Positions 12,332 to 22,672 of a stretch of DNA of 64,000 nt are shown one piece after another; position 1 is the first letter of the stretch, and every line of letters begins with the position of its first letter. A model generated the notes under the pieces. The model saw nothing but the letters and a program-made list of their open reading frames with translations, did not search any database and was not told the DNA's origin. Origin of the DNA: Flammula alnicola (taxonomy: Eukaryota; Basidiomycota; Agaricomycetes; Agaricales; Strophariaceae); the NCBI GenBank assembly GCA_015499995.1, contig JADNRV010000079.1:62001-126000 (forward strand), in the 5' to 3' direction. A program made the translations under genes and the position numbers.

Positions 12332-13354
12332 ATGCCATCATCCCCAGTATATGTCGAGCTTCATTCACTGTCTTCTGACGAAGATCTGCCCTTAGATGGC
12401 AGTAAACTAGCGCGGACAACATCCTGGGCGTCGTCGAGTGAGCTTATGCGTACATGTCCGATGACTGTCTAACGACTAAGTACTTTAGATACCAGGTTAT
12501 TCTACTGGTCTTGCATCGGAGCCCTATGCTCCACGGCACTTTCTTTCACTCTCTTCTTCGCTAGGGATGTCTTATTTTATCAACCTGATGTTCGAGCTAT
12601 CCCGCCCCTCCCAGAGGGAATTCTTCGACGTCCTAGCCACTATATGAACCTCCACAAAGTCTTACAGAAATACGACACAAAATTTCCACCCATCGTCAAT
12701 TTCCCGCAAACAGTATTCCAAATTGACAATTTTGATCCAAGACGAACGATGCGCGAGGATGACCGCAGTTGGCGGTCCAAACTAGGGACCGTATATCCCG
12801 ACGACAGGCATATTGTCATTTCAGAAAAGGTGTGCTCATCCAGATTGTAAATACATTTTGATTCATTGCTGATGACCGTTTGCTTTAGGTGTCTACTATT
12901 ATTCAATTTCGACATATCGATTATGCTATGGAGCGCTGCGTATTGAACGTCACCATTCCTCAGCGTACGAAAAAATTCGATCCTTTTCTGGACATCGTCT
13001 ACCCCAGCACTTTCGACATTTGGATCCTTGATATCGTTGCTGAGATTTCGAGGTACACAGACACTGTATGGAAATTCGCCCCTAGGAGGCGGAAACTCTT
13101 CACCACCCTAACATTCTCAGAGAACGATGGTGGGGGTCTCAGTTCGGAAGAATTTCACTGCCCTTCAAACGAATTCACGACATTGGAATTTGCTTGTTCT
13201 CCCGCTTTGCCCTCGTGCAGGGTTGATTTTTGGCAAGATCGGAGGACTTTACCATCTGCGGGTACGTTAGCGTTCTATCATTCTGACACGATTCTCAATG
13301 CTTTGATTATCAGGAGTGTTTCTTACCCAGTATCCAACAATCAGAACAAAATGA
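12332..13354 (+). CDS. Single-pass (type II) membrane protein of unknown function
   Basis: Four exons (12332-12437, 12489-12829, 12889-13261, 13314-13354), all GT-AG and in frame, about 285 residues. Order: acidic cytosolic N-terminus (V-Y-V-E-L-H-S-L-S-S-D-E-D-L), one hydrophobic span (FYWSCIGALCSTALSFTLFF, ~residues 40-60), then a beta-rich C-terminal domain with few Lys and several aromatic residues, consistent with a lumenal or extracellular sandwich. I recognise no catalytic motif or named family. It diverges from the S33 gene (303 bases between starts), so the two may share a promoter. Its N-terminal style resembles the small membrane protein at 14.9-15.3 kb. Probably a real gene; function unassigned. 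Confidence 0.7.
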
Positions 13355-14078
13355 CAGGCGCTCCTAAGATAACGCGATGTGTATAAGTACCAAATAAGTA
13401 CATGTATATTCCATAGAGCTAGGCATCAACGCGGAATAGTAGCTAAGTTACCTCAAATCTGTTGGAATGCGACTCAGTGTGCTCCATGTGCTCCATGTGG
13501 TACGGTGCTTATTCAGATGCAATTTATAGAGTCCAGTTTACCCACAGCCATCATCGATACTTATCCTTTGCGAATTACGGCCATTCTCAGGGGCGATAAT
13601 TGGTAAGGGTCTGTTTTGGGTCTGTTTGGTATCCTGGATCCACAATATGGTCCTATTTTGGGAAAGCACTGGGAAATGCTGTGTATAATGCACACATATC
13701 AATGAGCCAATGAGGCGATGATCACGTTCCAGTCCCAGATGTAAGGGAAGACGGGTAAAAGAAGCTCAGTTAACTGCCCTCGCAATATGGCATTCTTTCA
13801 AGCATCTGATATGGAATGAAATGTTCTTTGAATAGTAGGGAAAGTGGAAGACCTACTTCTGCTGTTCGTGATGGACTGACCTGAAATCCGGCCACTGCAT
13901 AAGTGATGATCGAACTTAGATTACCACGGTGCATACCTAGGTATCTGGGCTTAGTCCTACCATACGGCGTTTACGCGAGAGGGATTTTCTGTCAGCAACC
14001 CAAGCGCACCACTACTCTCTACACTAAGAATTATTTCGTTTCGTCCGCAACGCAGAAGGATCGTTCAACCAGTCGTCA
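13355..14078. other. Intergenic, UstYa-1 promoter
   Basis: No supported gene. Small open stretches at 13379-13606 and 13903-14078 lack family features. Confidence 0.5.
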
Positions 14079-14725
14079 ATGCAGCGAAACATCCAGCTTC
14101 CCTCTGCAGTGGTGGTATGCGGCATCATCGCTCTTATCGCTTCCCTATTTGTACACGTCCTGAACATCGCCCTGTATTTTCAAACCACGTCTCAAGGTGC
14201 GTAAGGCCTTTTTCAAACGTACATGTTGCTAATTATCCCTCGTATTGGTGATTAGACAAACCTGGCATTGCACAATTCCCGATACCAATCCGTCCAGCGG
14301 CTTTGACAACCATTAAATCTCCCCGCTTCGGACTCTACGCCGACGATTCAGACTGGGATTCTATGCTACCAAATGGCGCCGGCTTTCTTTATCTCCCCGA
14401 AGGCGGTGCGCATTACCTCGTAGCCCACTACCATCAACTACACTGCTTGCGCTCCCTGCGCCATTATTTTCTTGGACGGCAGAACCTCACGAGCATGGAC
14501 CTAGGTCACGTTGACCACTGTTTGATTTATTTACGACAGATGGTGCTCTGTAATGTGGATTTGACGCTTGAGCCTGCTAGTCATAAGCAGCGCACGACAA
14601 CGGGGAAGGTCGCAAATACAGTGACAGGTGTCGGGGTTATGCATCAATGTAGAGACTGGTCGCAGGTGTGGGATTATATGGAGAAAAATTACGAAGAGTG
14701 GAAGGAAACTTATGAAGCGGCGTAG
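14079..14725 (+). CDS. UstYa-like oxidase (DUF3328), copy 1
   Basis: Two exons (14079-14196, 14256-14725), intron 59 nt. The start at 14079 gives an N-terminal hydrophobic span of about 20 residues (VVVCGIIALIASLFVHVLNI), the membrane anchor usual in this family. The DUF3328 core follows with both cysteine/histidine motifs: H-Q-L-H-C-L and, about 30 residues later, D-H-C-L-I-Y-L-R-Q, then M-C-N-type and C-R-D-W elements near the C-terminus. UstYa family members catalyse oxidative cyclisation, hydroxylation or chlorination steps in ustiloxin, cyclochlorotine and related fungal peptides. Here the substrate is unknown. One of four such genes within 8 kb. Confidence 0.88.
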
Positions 14726-14866
14726 TTAGAAGACAGGGAAGAGATGTATTCAAGTTTTCGAGCTTCGACGTAAACCTTCGCTACAAAAAACACTACAAAA
14801 TAACGAATCAAATACTACTCGAACAATTTCTGTGTTTCACAAAGTCGTTTAGGATTAATTCCACTT

Positions 14867-15265
14867 TTACGGACATACATAAGACAGTTTCTTACAATCG
14901 GAGTGGGAGTGGGCATGGGTATGGTTCTCCCCATGCTCATCCTTGTTGGAATGACCCATAACTGGCGAGAGTATTTCAGGGTGTTTAGGTAAACCGGTGA
15001 AAATATCGGGGCGAGGCAACGCGTCGACGCTGACATGGTGGTCATTCCAGAAACGTGTGGCTTTGATCGTGGCGGCGAGATTGATGCTAGCCAAGAGCAC
15101 CGTCAGCGCGCAGAGGAAATATGCGAGCGCCAAAGCTTTCTTGGACGGCGCTTTGGATGAAGGCGTATTATAACCGCCAAATTCTTCGGAGTCGGAATCA
15201 ACTAGAGGTTTTGTCTCTGCATCATCCTTGGGCAAGGATGGGAGGGCAACGTAGACAGAGGACAT
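14867..15265 (-). CDS. Small single-pass membrane protein, His-rich tail
   Basis: An uninterrupted 132-residue frame. It has a polar acidic N-terminus with an S-V-Y-V-A-L-P-S-L-P start, one hydrophobic segment (ALAYFLCALTVLLASINLAA, ~residues 45-65), a Pro-rich linker (LPRPDIFTGLPKHPEI) and a histidine-rich C-terminus with alternating H-T-H-A-H-S-H-S. The His cluster could bind metal, which would fit copper- or iron-dependent UstYa-type chemistry next door, but this is speculation. It lies tail-to-tail with UstYa-1. No named family recognised. Could be a truncated relative of a DUF3328 N-terminus, though the H-x-x-H-C motifs are absent. Confidence 0.6.
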   Translation of the reverse strand: MSSVYVALPSLPKDDAETKPLVDSDSEEFGGYNTPSSKAPSKKALALAYFLCALTVLLASINLAATIKATRFWNDHHVSVDALPRPDIFTGLPKHPEILSPVMGHSNKDEHGENHTHAHSHSDCKKLSYVCP

Positions 15266-15839
15266 TGTTATTGTCTGCCGAAACCGTTAGAAAATTTCTG
15301 AAGTGGTCAGTCCAGACGCACCAACTTGGAGAGCAGAACTGAGCAACTGCGATACCTCAAGTGTTTGGACGGGACCTGTTTACTTAGAAAGTGTGTCCAC
15401 TATGAAGGCCAGGTTAACCATTATCCACATGGATCCATCGTGATTCTTAGAAGATCCGGCACTCTCCACATTTGACGGATTGAGAAAGGCCGCGTCGAAA
15501 TCCGTGGATAGCGTTAACCTGACAAGTGTGGGTTTGTCTGTGTTATCATGTACCCACCTTACACCCGAGGTATGGACGCCGATTTAATTCTTACTTAGAA
15601 TATACCAGTGTCATATCTTATCTTGAGAATTTACTAATTGACAGTTGCCGCACACCGCAAATAATGCAGGAGATTTTTTACCCTGAATGGGAACCAATCT
15701 CACAACTTGAACTCTCCTGAGAGTCTATTGACGAGTCACGAAGCCCATAAAGCTCGCTCGGTCGGTCATTGATTTTACCAACGTCTGTCCGCATAGCCGC
15801 CTATTCAGCCACAGCTTTTGTTGCAGTTAAGCACCGACA
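15266..15839. other. Divergent promoter region for 14.9-kb membrane protein and 15.84-kb peptide gene
   Basis: No coding evidence. Both flanking genes start away from this segment, so it is likely a bidirectional promoter. The start codon of the peptide gene lies in a favourable context (gacaATGtcc). Confidence 0.5.
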
Positions 15840-16043
15840 ATGTCCTCTCTGAGCAAGTTCCTTTGCCTCCTCGTTTTGATCACTGCCAATGTCGTCAGCT
15901 CCGCGCCTGGTAAGTTCACTATCTCAAGTGTCGTAACATTTGCTAATCCATTTTTTGAACTATGAATCACAGTCGAAACTGTGGACTGTGATGCCGAAGA
16001 CATTGCGCGACGTGGATCTGATAATCTCGCTCTTTGTTTCTAA
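15840..16043 (+). CDS. Short secreted peptide, candidate RiPP precursor
   Basis: Two exons (15840-15909, 15973-16043) around a 63-nt intron (gtaagt...tcacag) give a 46-residue protein. Residues 1-22 form a classic signal peptide (hydrophobic core F-L-C-L-L-V-L-I, then V-V-S-S-A-P). The mature part is acidic with Cys29, a dibasic Arg36-Arg37 suited to Kex2 cleavage, and a nine-residue C-terminal segment ending L-C-F (Cys45). Dikaritin precursors have a signal peptide and Kex2-type dibasic sites, normally with several repeated cores; here only one would be released. The splice signals and the signal peptide make a real gene likely; its role is inference from the four surrounding DUF3328 genes. 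Alternatives: small secreted effector, or chance frame. It does not end in a CaaX box, so it is not a mating pheromone. Confidence 0.5.
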
Positions 16044-16759
16044 CGGTAAATCTTCTGAATTCTGAGTCGGTTTTGGAATAGTTCTGAAGTTTTCGACAGA
16101 TCTACCTTGAAGGTCGCAGGATGATGGAGACGTGTCTTATACCTGAGAACACATGGAGTATTAATATGTGTTGTTTGAGAACATCGGATGAACAGAATTA
16201 CTTGGGTTATTCACAGTAGCGATTTGAGCTTGATTCCGCCTTGAATTCGACTTGATTTGAGCTCGGTTTCGTTTGCGCAGGGCAACTCGTCGTTCCAGCC
16301 AAGTTTGAGTTCCACTCTAGTTTCGTTAACCAGCCTCTCTTACTTCGAGAAGAGTCGTTCTATTGGGACGTCACGCGTCCGCGTCAATCTGGATTAGATG
16401 TTGCGCGTTGATAATGATCCTGCAACTCGTTCTGCAACTACTCGCGACATAGCACATCGCGCAACATGCATCATGGCTGACCAGAGATCTAGGCATTCCA
16501 GCGAGGAAATGGACACATATTCTCTTCTCAACTCGACTTCCTCTCACAGTCAGTCTGAGAGTAATTCTGATCGCGATGAAGACGCAGTGATGGATCCACC
16601 ACCGACACATTAACACCGTTATATCACGGCCTTCTAGCCCATCTATATCCCCCCAAAACTCTGAATCCTTCGAAGATTCTGAATCTGCGTTGGACTCCGA
16701 GGACGAAGAACTTCCTTCACCACATGACCCAGAGTCCGAGTCCGGACTCGGAATGCAGG
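16044..16759. other. Spacer between peptide gene and helicase relic
   Basis: No supported gene. A Ser/Asp-rich plus-strand open stretch (16473-16613) could be a relic but has no family match that I can see. Confidence 0.4.
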
Positions 16760-17660
16760 AAGGTGAAAGCGAAGCCTCCGAGGTAGGAGGAGGTCTGGTG
16801 ACAAGCCAAGCTGGCGTTCGGTACGGATAAGTACACCATCGACGGGCACGCCATTGAATGAATCACGCTATCGAGGTATTTCATAATACGGTGGCCAACG
16901 TCGATCTTGTTAGCGAAGATGAGAGTGCTGTCAATCTGATCAAGAGCCGTTAAGCCACGAGGAATAAGGAAGCTGAGGTCGAGAATGTCGTGACCGGTAT
17001 GCGCATATTTGAGGTTAGGTCGGTCTATCGAGTAGCAGGCATTTATGTAGTTTCCATGCGCGAAGCCAAGCGCTTTGGCCATCGCAAGCGCACGGATGGG
17101 GGTGGCTGTTCCAGTGACAGCAGCCCAGACAACCTTTGACGGGAGGAGGGCATGCATAGATACGAGGCGGCTGTAAGGAACATGAAACGTGCCTCCTCGA
17201 GAAAGTGCACCTCATCGATGCCAAAGAACACGACAGTGTCCTTCACAGCCGATATTCGCAGGAGAGCAAGCATTGCCTTGCATCGGACCATCTGAGGGGG
17301 CTCATAATTCCGAGACGGATACCCTTCCCGAATGCTAGTACTGTTCGTCCGTTGAGTCCCTCATCGCGGACTGAATCTTGGTGAATGGCTAGTGCGTGGA
17401 GGCCATTTTGAGAGGCCGCAAGCGCATAATGTGTTGTAGGCTGGTGTAAATGAGAGAAGTGGGAGAAGACGGAGGAGAGGGCAGAGTCTGCCGCTCCTCG
17501 CCGCTCGGGCCAGTGATTGCCAGCCTTGCCGGATGGATTCTGCACGTTCCCACGGGCGCAGACTACTTAGTTCCGCTCTTCACAAGGAGCATCACGCAAC
17601 GAACAAGCGCTGCCCTTGCCATCGAGTTCGAAAGTGATGTTTCGACTCTCGGGCACTGAA
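16760..17660 (-). pseudogene. RecQ-like DNA helicase fragment
   Basis: Minus-strand frames carry helicase-core fragments in order: L-H-A-L-A-I-H-Q-D-S, then VVFFGIDEVHFLEE (DEVH-like motif II), then WAAVTGTATPIRALA (motif III T-G-T-A), then STLIFANKIDVGHRIMKYL (motif IV). They lie in different frames. A single-nucleotide shift near 17200 separates L-E-E from G-T-F-H-V-P-Y-S-R, and no ATP-binding GxGKT segment is intact. This family is dispersed and repeat-like in Agaricomycetes. It is an inert insertion or relic between the peptide gene and UstYa-2. Confidence 0.75.
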
Positions 17661-17911
17661 ACTGTGTTCAGGACGAGCAGCCCGTCAACAAAATAAAATT
17701 ATGGAGGGCGCTGGTGGCCTAAGGCTGGCCTAAAGATAGCTCACGGATGTCGACACACTGGCACCGGGTTCCCATACTTCACTTGTCGGCTACAAACCCG
17801 TGGACTTGACTTAAGACTGCTCCACTAACTAACTCAGACGACTTTCACTATGACATGTAGGCATGCCCTTTCTTGATAGCCTCAGCCTAGTTAGCTAACT
17901 CTTAGCGCCAA

Positions 17912-18619
17912 TGCAGTCTCGCCGCGTACTCTACTTCAGAAGCGAATTCACGTAGTCGCAGCACTTCTCATAGCAGTTCCACTTTTTTTCATAGCAACCT
18001 ACGAAGATGTATCCGCCTTTATGAGGTCAACTGGTCCAACCAACACTACTCCCAGGCATGATTATAGTACGTTCATTGTTCATTTTTGCTTATTCTTACA
18101 GCTCGTTTTGATGGCAAGTCCATAGCGTACATGGGGAGCGACTATCCTCGGAGTTGGCCTCTCCCTCCACTTGATCACGTCTATCTATCACTGGAGAACT
18201 CCTTACATTATGCTTTCAACACACCGCTAGGAGACGCAGAATGGAATGCCACTCTCCCTTCAAGCGGTGCAGTCATTCACCTCGGGCCAAGCCAGCGTCC
18301 GTTCACCCTTGGACTATTCCACCAACTCCGTTGTCTGAATATCATCCGAGAGACTCTGGTCCAGTTCTATGCAGATGACTCATCGGATGCACAGATAAAT
18401 CGACCGGAGTTGGTGAGGCATTGTATGAATTATATCAGGCAGACGTTGTTGTGCAACTCTGACCTTCGTTTGGAGTCAGTGAGGGCGCCAAAGGGACATC
18501 AACTGAGCGTGCCGGAGGTGACACATAAATGCAGAGACTGGACTGCGGTATATGAGGCAGCTGAACGGAGTTTCAAGGAATATTCGGAGCATTCAGGGGA
18601 TGGTAATATACGACTGTAA
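17912..18619 (+). CDS. UstYa-like oxidase (DUF3328), copy 2, variant motif
   Basis: The main exon encodes the DUF3328 core: Y-M-G-S-D-Y-P-R-S-W-P-L-P, E-N-S-L-H-Y, then F-H-Q-L-R-C-L, V-R-H-C-M-N-Y-I-R-Q-T-L-L-C and a C-terminal C-R-D-W. A membrane span (VVAALLIAVPLFFIA) lies upstream at about 17960-18005. The intron from gtacgttc (18067) most likely ends at tccatag (59 nt), matching the other three genes. The N-terminal start is unresolved: the ATG at 17912 is in another frame than the span, so either an upstream exon joins at the acceptor near 17906 or there is a frameshift. Note H-Q-L-R-C instead of H-Q-L-H-C: the second histidine of motif 1 is replaced, which may alter metal binding. Confidence 0.75.
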
Positions 18620-18699
18620 AATGTAATGCACATGAAATACGAATAGTAGTTTTCAACAGTATTGACGACAGAACTCCGCATCGAAGAATTTATTCGTAT

Positions 18700-19352
18700 C
18701 TAAAAACTAAGGTTCGTCCATCTACCATAATTTTCGTGCATAACAGGATACACAAGGGTCCAATCCCTGCATGTACGCGTTGCTCCCGTCCGCTCGACAA
18801 CAAAATTTCTCTCTTCGAAATTTCCAGGCTCGATCGATAAGTCGGATGAGCAGAGTGCGGCTTGCCTGAGGTAATTAAGGCAATGCTGGATATGTTCAGG
18901 AGTTGATATTGGCGCTTTGCTGAATGCGAGGTTGATAATGCGAAGACAGTGCAGTTGGTGGAACATGGAGACGGCGAATAATCGATTATCATGCCCGAGA
19001 CGAAGGTATCCTGACCCACTATCAAGAGGTGTCAATGAGTACCATTCCTCATCAGAGTCATATCCGAGAAGAGGATAATGCACGCTCTCCTCATCGGTCA
19101 TTAATACCAGAGGTAGATCGGCAAGTGGTAGAGGGAGATTTTCAGGGAAATCGTGAGCGCGGTAACCTGCATATTTAAAAATTAAAAGATGCAAGGATCG
19201 AGGACAAGTCAAGATCATAACGTACTGTATGTCTCAATGCCTGGCGTAAGGGTTCGACGTTTCGAGTTGATAAACCACCCGACGTATAGTACGTTGAGAC
19301 AACATATGACAGCGATGATAGCTGGGGCGATTTTTGGCCAATGAAACCCCAT
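18700..19352 (-). CDS. UstYa-like oxidase (DUF3328), copy 3
   Basis: Two exons (19352-19226 and 19166-18700), intron 59 nt (donor gtacgt, acceptor atgcag). The N-terminal exon gives a membrane span (IAPAIIAVICCLNVLYVGWF). The core follows with R-A-H-D-F-P-E-N-L-P-L, E-E-S-V-H-Y-P-L, motif 1 H-Q-L-H-C-L, motif 2 Q-H-C-L-N-Y-L-R-Q-A-A-L-C and C-R-D-W, all intact. About 197 residues, the normal size. It is arranged tail-to-tail with UstYa-2 (80 bases between stops), so overlapping 3' ends are likely. Same inferred role as the other copies. Confidence 0.87.
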
Positions 19353-19878
19353 GATCGTCTGAAAATTCCAAACCAGGCCAGGAACAATTCCTGTGAATAA
19401 TATAGGCCTCCATAGGACGCCGTCCCAAAACTCTCACGAAGCGATCATTGCTACTGAGTACTGAGGGCCGATTTCCTGGATATCATTTCACTTACCTGTT
19501 TCTAATAATAATGTCAAAGTTCCTCGGAGTCCTCAGAAATCCAAAGTACTACCTTAATCGCCGTGGTGCACGAAGAGGACCCACTGCCAAGCTGCCCATT
19601 TGCACACATCCAATTCCATATCAGAAGAAATGAGCTTCCTGCAAGCTACATAAATTTAGGTCTTCTTTCCCATCGATCATCGATCACCGCTCAGCGCTCA
19701 GCTGTCGAGGATTTCCTTCCTAGATTTCGGTATGCCACGAGTTTCCCTCATTGTATCTCAGCTTCGGCCTGCTGCTGTCTTCCAGGCTTCAGCGTGGAAC
19801 CCACACCACCTAAAGGGTAAAAAGACTGACGAAGTGCGTACACAGACTGTAACAACTGACTCGGAGACTTGATTCGAA
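19353..19878. other. Divergent promoter region of UstYa-3 and S33 copy 2
   Basis: No supported gene. UstYa-3 and the S33 hydrolase start away from each other across this segment. Confidence 0.5.
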
Positions 19879-20906
19879 ATGTCGTGGAAACCCCGTTCAT
19901 GCGCTCGGTTGTTCAAAGTTCTCGCCTCTTTCACTTCTCTAGCCTCGTTCAGCACTGCCAAAGCAGCAGCAGCACCGATGGAGGGCACCATCCCGTTCCC
20001 TTACAAGGGCGAAACGTTCCAAACATATTACAAGGTCTTCGGTGATTTCAAGAACCGTGAACGCACCCCGCTTGTTGTCCTCCATGGCGGACCAGGCTTA
20101 TCCCATGATTATCTTGTTCCCTTCGCCGACCTCACCGCCAAGTTCTCCATACCTGTCATCCTTTACGACCAACTCGGGAACGCGCGCTCGACCCACTTGA
20201 AAGACAAGCCGCCCACATTTTGGACAGTGGATCTCTTCATGGACGAGCTGAGCAACCTTCTTCAGCATTTTTCTATACAAGACTCCTTTGATCTCGTCGG
20301 TCACTCTTGGGGAGGAGTCCTAGCAGCCGAATTCGCAGTTCAGAAGCAGCCCACAGGTTTGAAGCACCTGATTCTGACCAACTCGCTCGCTGCTTCGAGC
20401 CTCTGGAATAAATCGAACATGCAGCTGTTGCAGGGCTTCCCACAGGACGTGCAGGAGGGTATCGCAGCGGGCATGAAGGATCCAGCGAAATTCTCAGCTG
20501 CGCTTGAGAAGTACTATGCCGTTCATGGATGCACAGTGAACCCATTTCCAAAGGAGTACACGGCGACGTTGGACACCCTCTTCGGCCCAAATGGTGACCT
20601 TACCGTCGCGAGTGCACCGTAAGTAATAGAGCATGACTTATCGACATATAGCTGAATAATTTTATCATTTTTATCATTAACAGGATACTGCAGAATTGGA
20701 GCATCGTTGATCGCCTTCATGCAGTGACCGCCTCTGCCCTGGTGATCAATGGTCGCAAGGATGTCGCGCAGGACTTCGTCGTCGAGCCGTTCTTCCGTAA
20801 CATCCCCCAGGCGAAATGGATCACATTCGAGAACTCCAGTCACATGCCTTTCTGGGAAGAGCGGGAGAGGTATATGCAAGTAGTTGGGGAATTCTTGACT
20901 CTGTAG
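19879..20906 (+). CDS. Proline iminopeptidase-like hydrolase (S33), copy 2, likely secreted or ER
   Basis: Two exons (19879-20621 and about 20684-20906), with the intron at the same site as in copy 1. H-G-G-P-G-L-S-H-D-Y, G-H-S-W-G-G, L-V-I-N-G-R-K-D and S-S-H-M-P-F supply the S33 catalytic features. Roughly 75% identical to copy 1 by eye. Unlike copy 1 it has a ~35-residue N-terminal extension with a basic start and a hydrophobic/alanine-rich stretch (F-K-V-L-A-S-F-T-S-L-A-S-F) resembling a signal or mitochondrial presequence. If it is a signal peptide, this paralogue would act in the secretory route where Kex2 and the membrane-anchored UstYa proteins act. That is inference; localisation needs a predictor. 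Confidence 0.88.
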
Positions 20907-21319
20907 AGCTTCGGTGAATGATTGAGGCCGAGAACGCCAATGGGGCAGAGATTGATCAGATATTGTGCATTATGATGGAAATACATATTTATTATCTTTG
21001 GGTTCAAATGCGGGAGCTACAATAGTGCCATGCCATGAAAAATCACAGGTAGCGGAACTACTTAGTGAGAAGCGCGGACGCGCGAAGGACTTATCTTGAA
21101 GAAGGAAATGAAATGAGCGGCACATGGTAAAAGCACCGATCGCTGCGCACCCACCAATTCGCCCAAGCTGATGATCTGAGAGAACGAAACGTGAGAAACT
21201 AGATTCCACCGTCAACTTGAAATCCAGACGAAAGGGCATCTAAATACTACTCTAAGAAAACTAAGAATTGTACCTCCTCCCGCACCGAACCCTGAATCAC
21301 CTTCAGACTTACGGAGAGG
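20907..21319. other. Intergenic, UstYa-4 promoter
   Basis: No coding signal of note. Confidence 0.5.
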
Positions 21320-22020
21320 ATGTCTCTTCCCTTACACGAGCACTATCTTCTACCAGCCAGAGTCGTTCATGCCGGGATAGTCGCCCTCATCCTATCATTT
21401 CTATTCAACTCTGTAGGAACAACAGTATACCTGAGCGGTAAGTGCATCTCATTTAGATATAGGAGAAAAGGCGGCGACTCATCAGATGCATACTAATAGG
21501 CCTGAAGAACCTGAGTCCGACGAATAAAGATCCAAACCAGTTGCCCATATCTGCCCGCACAGTTGCGCTGGAAATCGTCGATTCCGGACGTTATGGGATG
21601 AAAGATGACAACGACTGGGCATCCGCATTTCCCCTTGGACACGGATTTGTGAAAATTGGCGCCGACGACGACTCCTTCTACGCTATATCAATGTACCACC
21701 AGTTACATTGCTTGAACAGCTTCAGGAAGATGTTCAATGGCCATCGCAACGCATCCCGCGCAGCTCATGACGAAATGCACATCCTCCATTGTCTCACCTA
21801 CCTTCGACAGACGATGCTTTGCGGCGCGGACACGACACTTGAACCTGCGTTCTTTGCTCAGAACACTGATGGGAGAAAGACTGAGGCCGCGTATGGGGTT
21901 GGCGTTACGCATGAGTGTCGTGATTGGGTCCAGATACGTGAATTTGCGGAGGACAATTACGCGACATGGAAGGAAGAGGCGGAGGGGTTTGCAACATCCG
22001 AAATTAGCGCTCAGTTGTAG
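21320..22020 (+). CDS. UstYa-like oxidase (DUF3328), copy 4
   Basis: Two exons (21320-21437, 21500-22020), intron 62 nt with a clear tactaatag 3' end. The N-terminal exon has a membrane span (HAGIVALILSFLFNSVGTTV). The core has motif 1 Y-H-Q-L-H-C-L and motif 2 L-H-C-L-T-Y-L-R-Q-T-M-L-C, then E-C-R-D-W. It is most like copy 1 (shared V-H-x-G-I-x-A-L-I N-terminus, E-P-A tail after motif 2, G-V-G-V-x-H-x-C-R-D-W), so copies 1 and 4 look like one subgroup and copies 2 and 3 another. About 212 residues; intact. Confidence 0.88.
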
Positions 22021-22672
22021 CCTTGAATATTTGAATGCTAACCAGCCGCAAATTTTCATGGACTGTGATTTCTTAGTTGTATGCTTCTTCGAGCCTTGCG
22101 CCAATCTACATGTACATAGTAAAGTGGTCTGAAGGCGACTTCAAAAATGAGGCTGTTGGCAAGGAACGTACAATTCCCATATTAAAAAAAATCAGAATCC
22201 TCCACGACTTCCTGCCTTGAACCTTAATTCGAGATTGTCGCTCTTATCGTGAGCCTAACATCCGCAGTCCAGTCTTCCGTGAGAGACTCTGATTACGTGT
22301 TGTCCAGCCTCCATCTTCAAGCAAGCAATAAGTATTATGTGTAAGGTCTATCTGACATGGACCGCATGAGTTGCGGGCTCCCGTCCTATAAATTTCTTAG
22401 ATATTTATCTATAGTTCTTACAATGACAAGGTGATGGCCCTTCAAGCTCAAGTTGGCACTATCTCCGAGCGCTGTTGTAGCTCCAAGCCAAATCCAGGTG
22501 GAACCTTTGATGGAATGAGATCGGCCAGGATTCACCCTTTTTCAAGCAAGAAGCAATCCCCTAGTACATAGCCCACCTTTCCAGAGACCTTGGGATCACA
22601 GGGATCTTTCAATGTAATTGGTATAATATACCCGGAACTGGAGTTCCTTCTGCTTCAGCGTTTGGCGCAAAT
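22021..22672. other. Intergenic between UstYa-4 and 7-TM gene 1
   Basis: No supported gene. Confidence 0.5.

Noticed and set aside
15840..16043. Mating pheromone precursor reading of the short peptide
   Set aside because: Basidiomycete pheromones end in a CaaX box and lack a signal peptide; this one ends in Cys-Phe and has a signal peptide.
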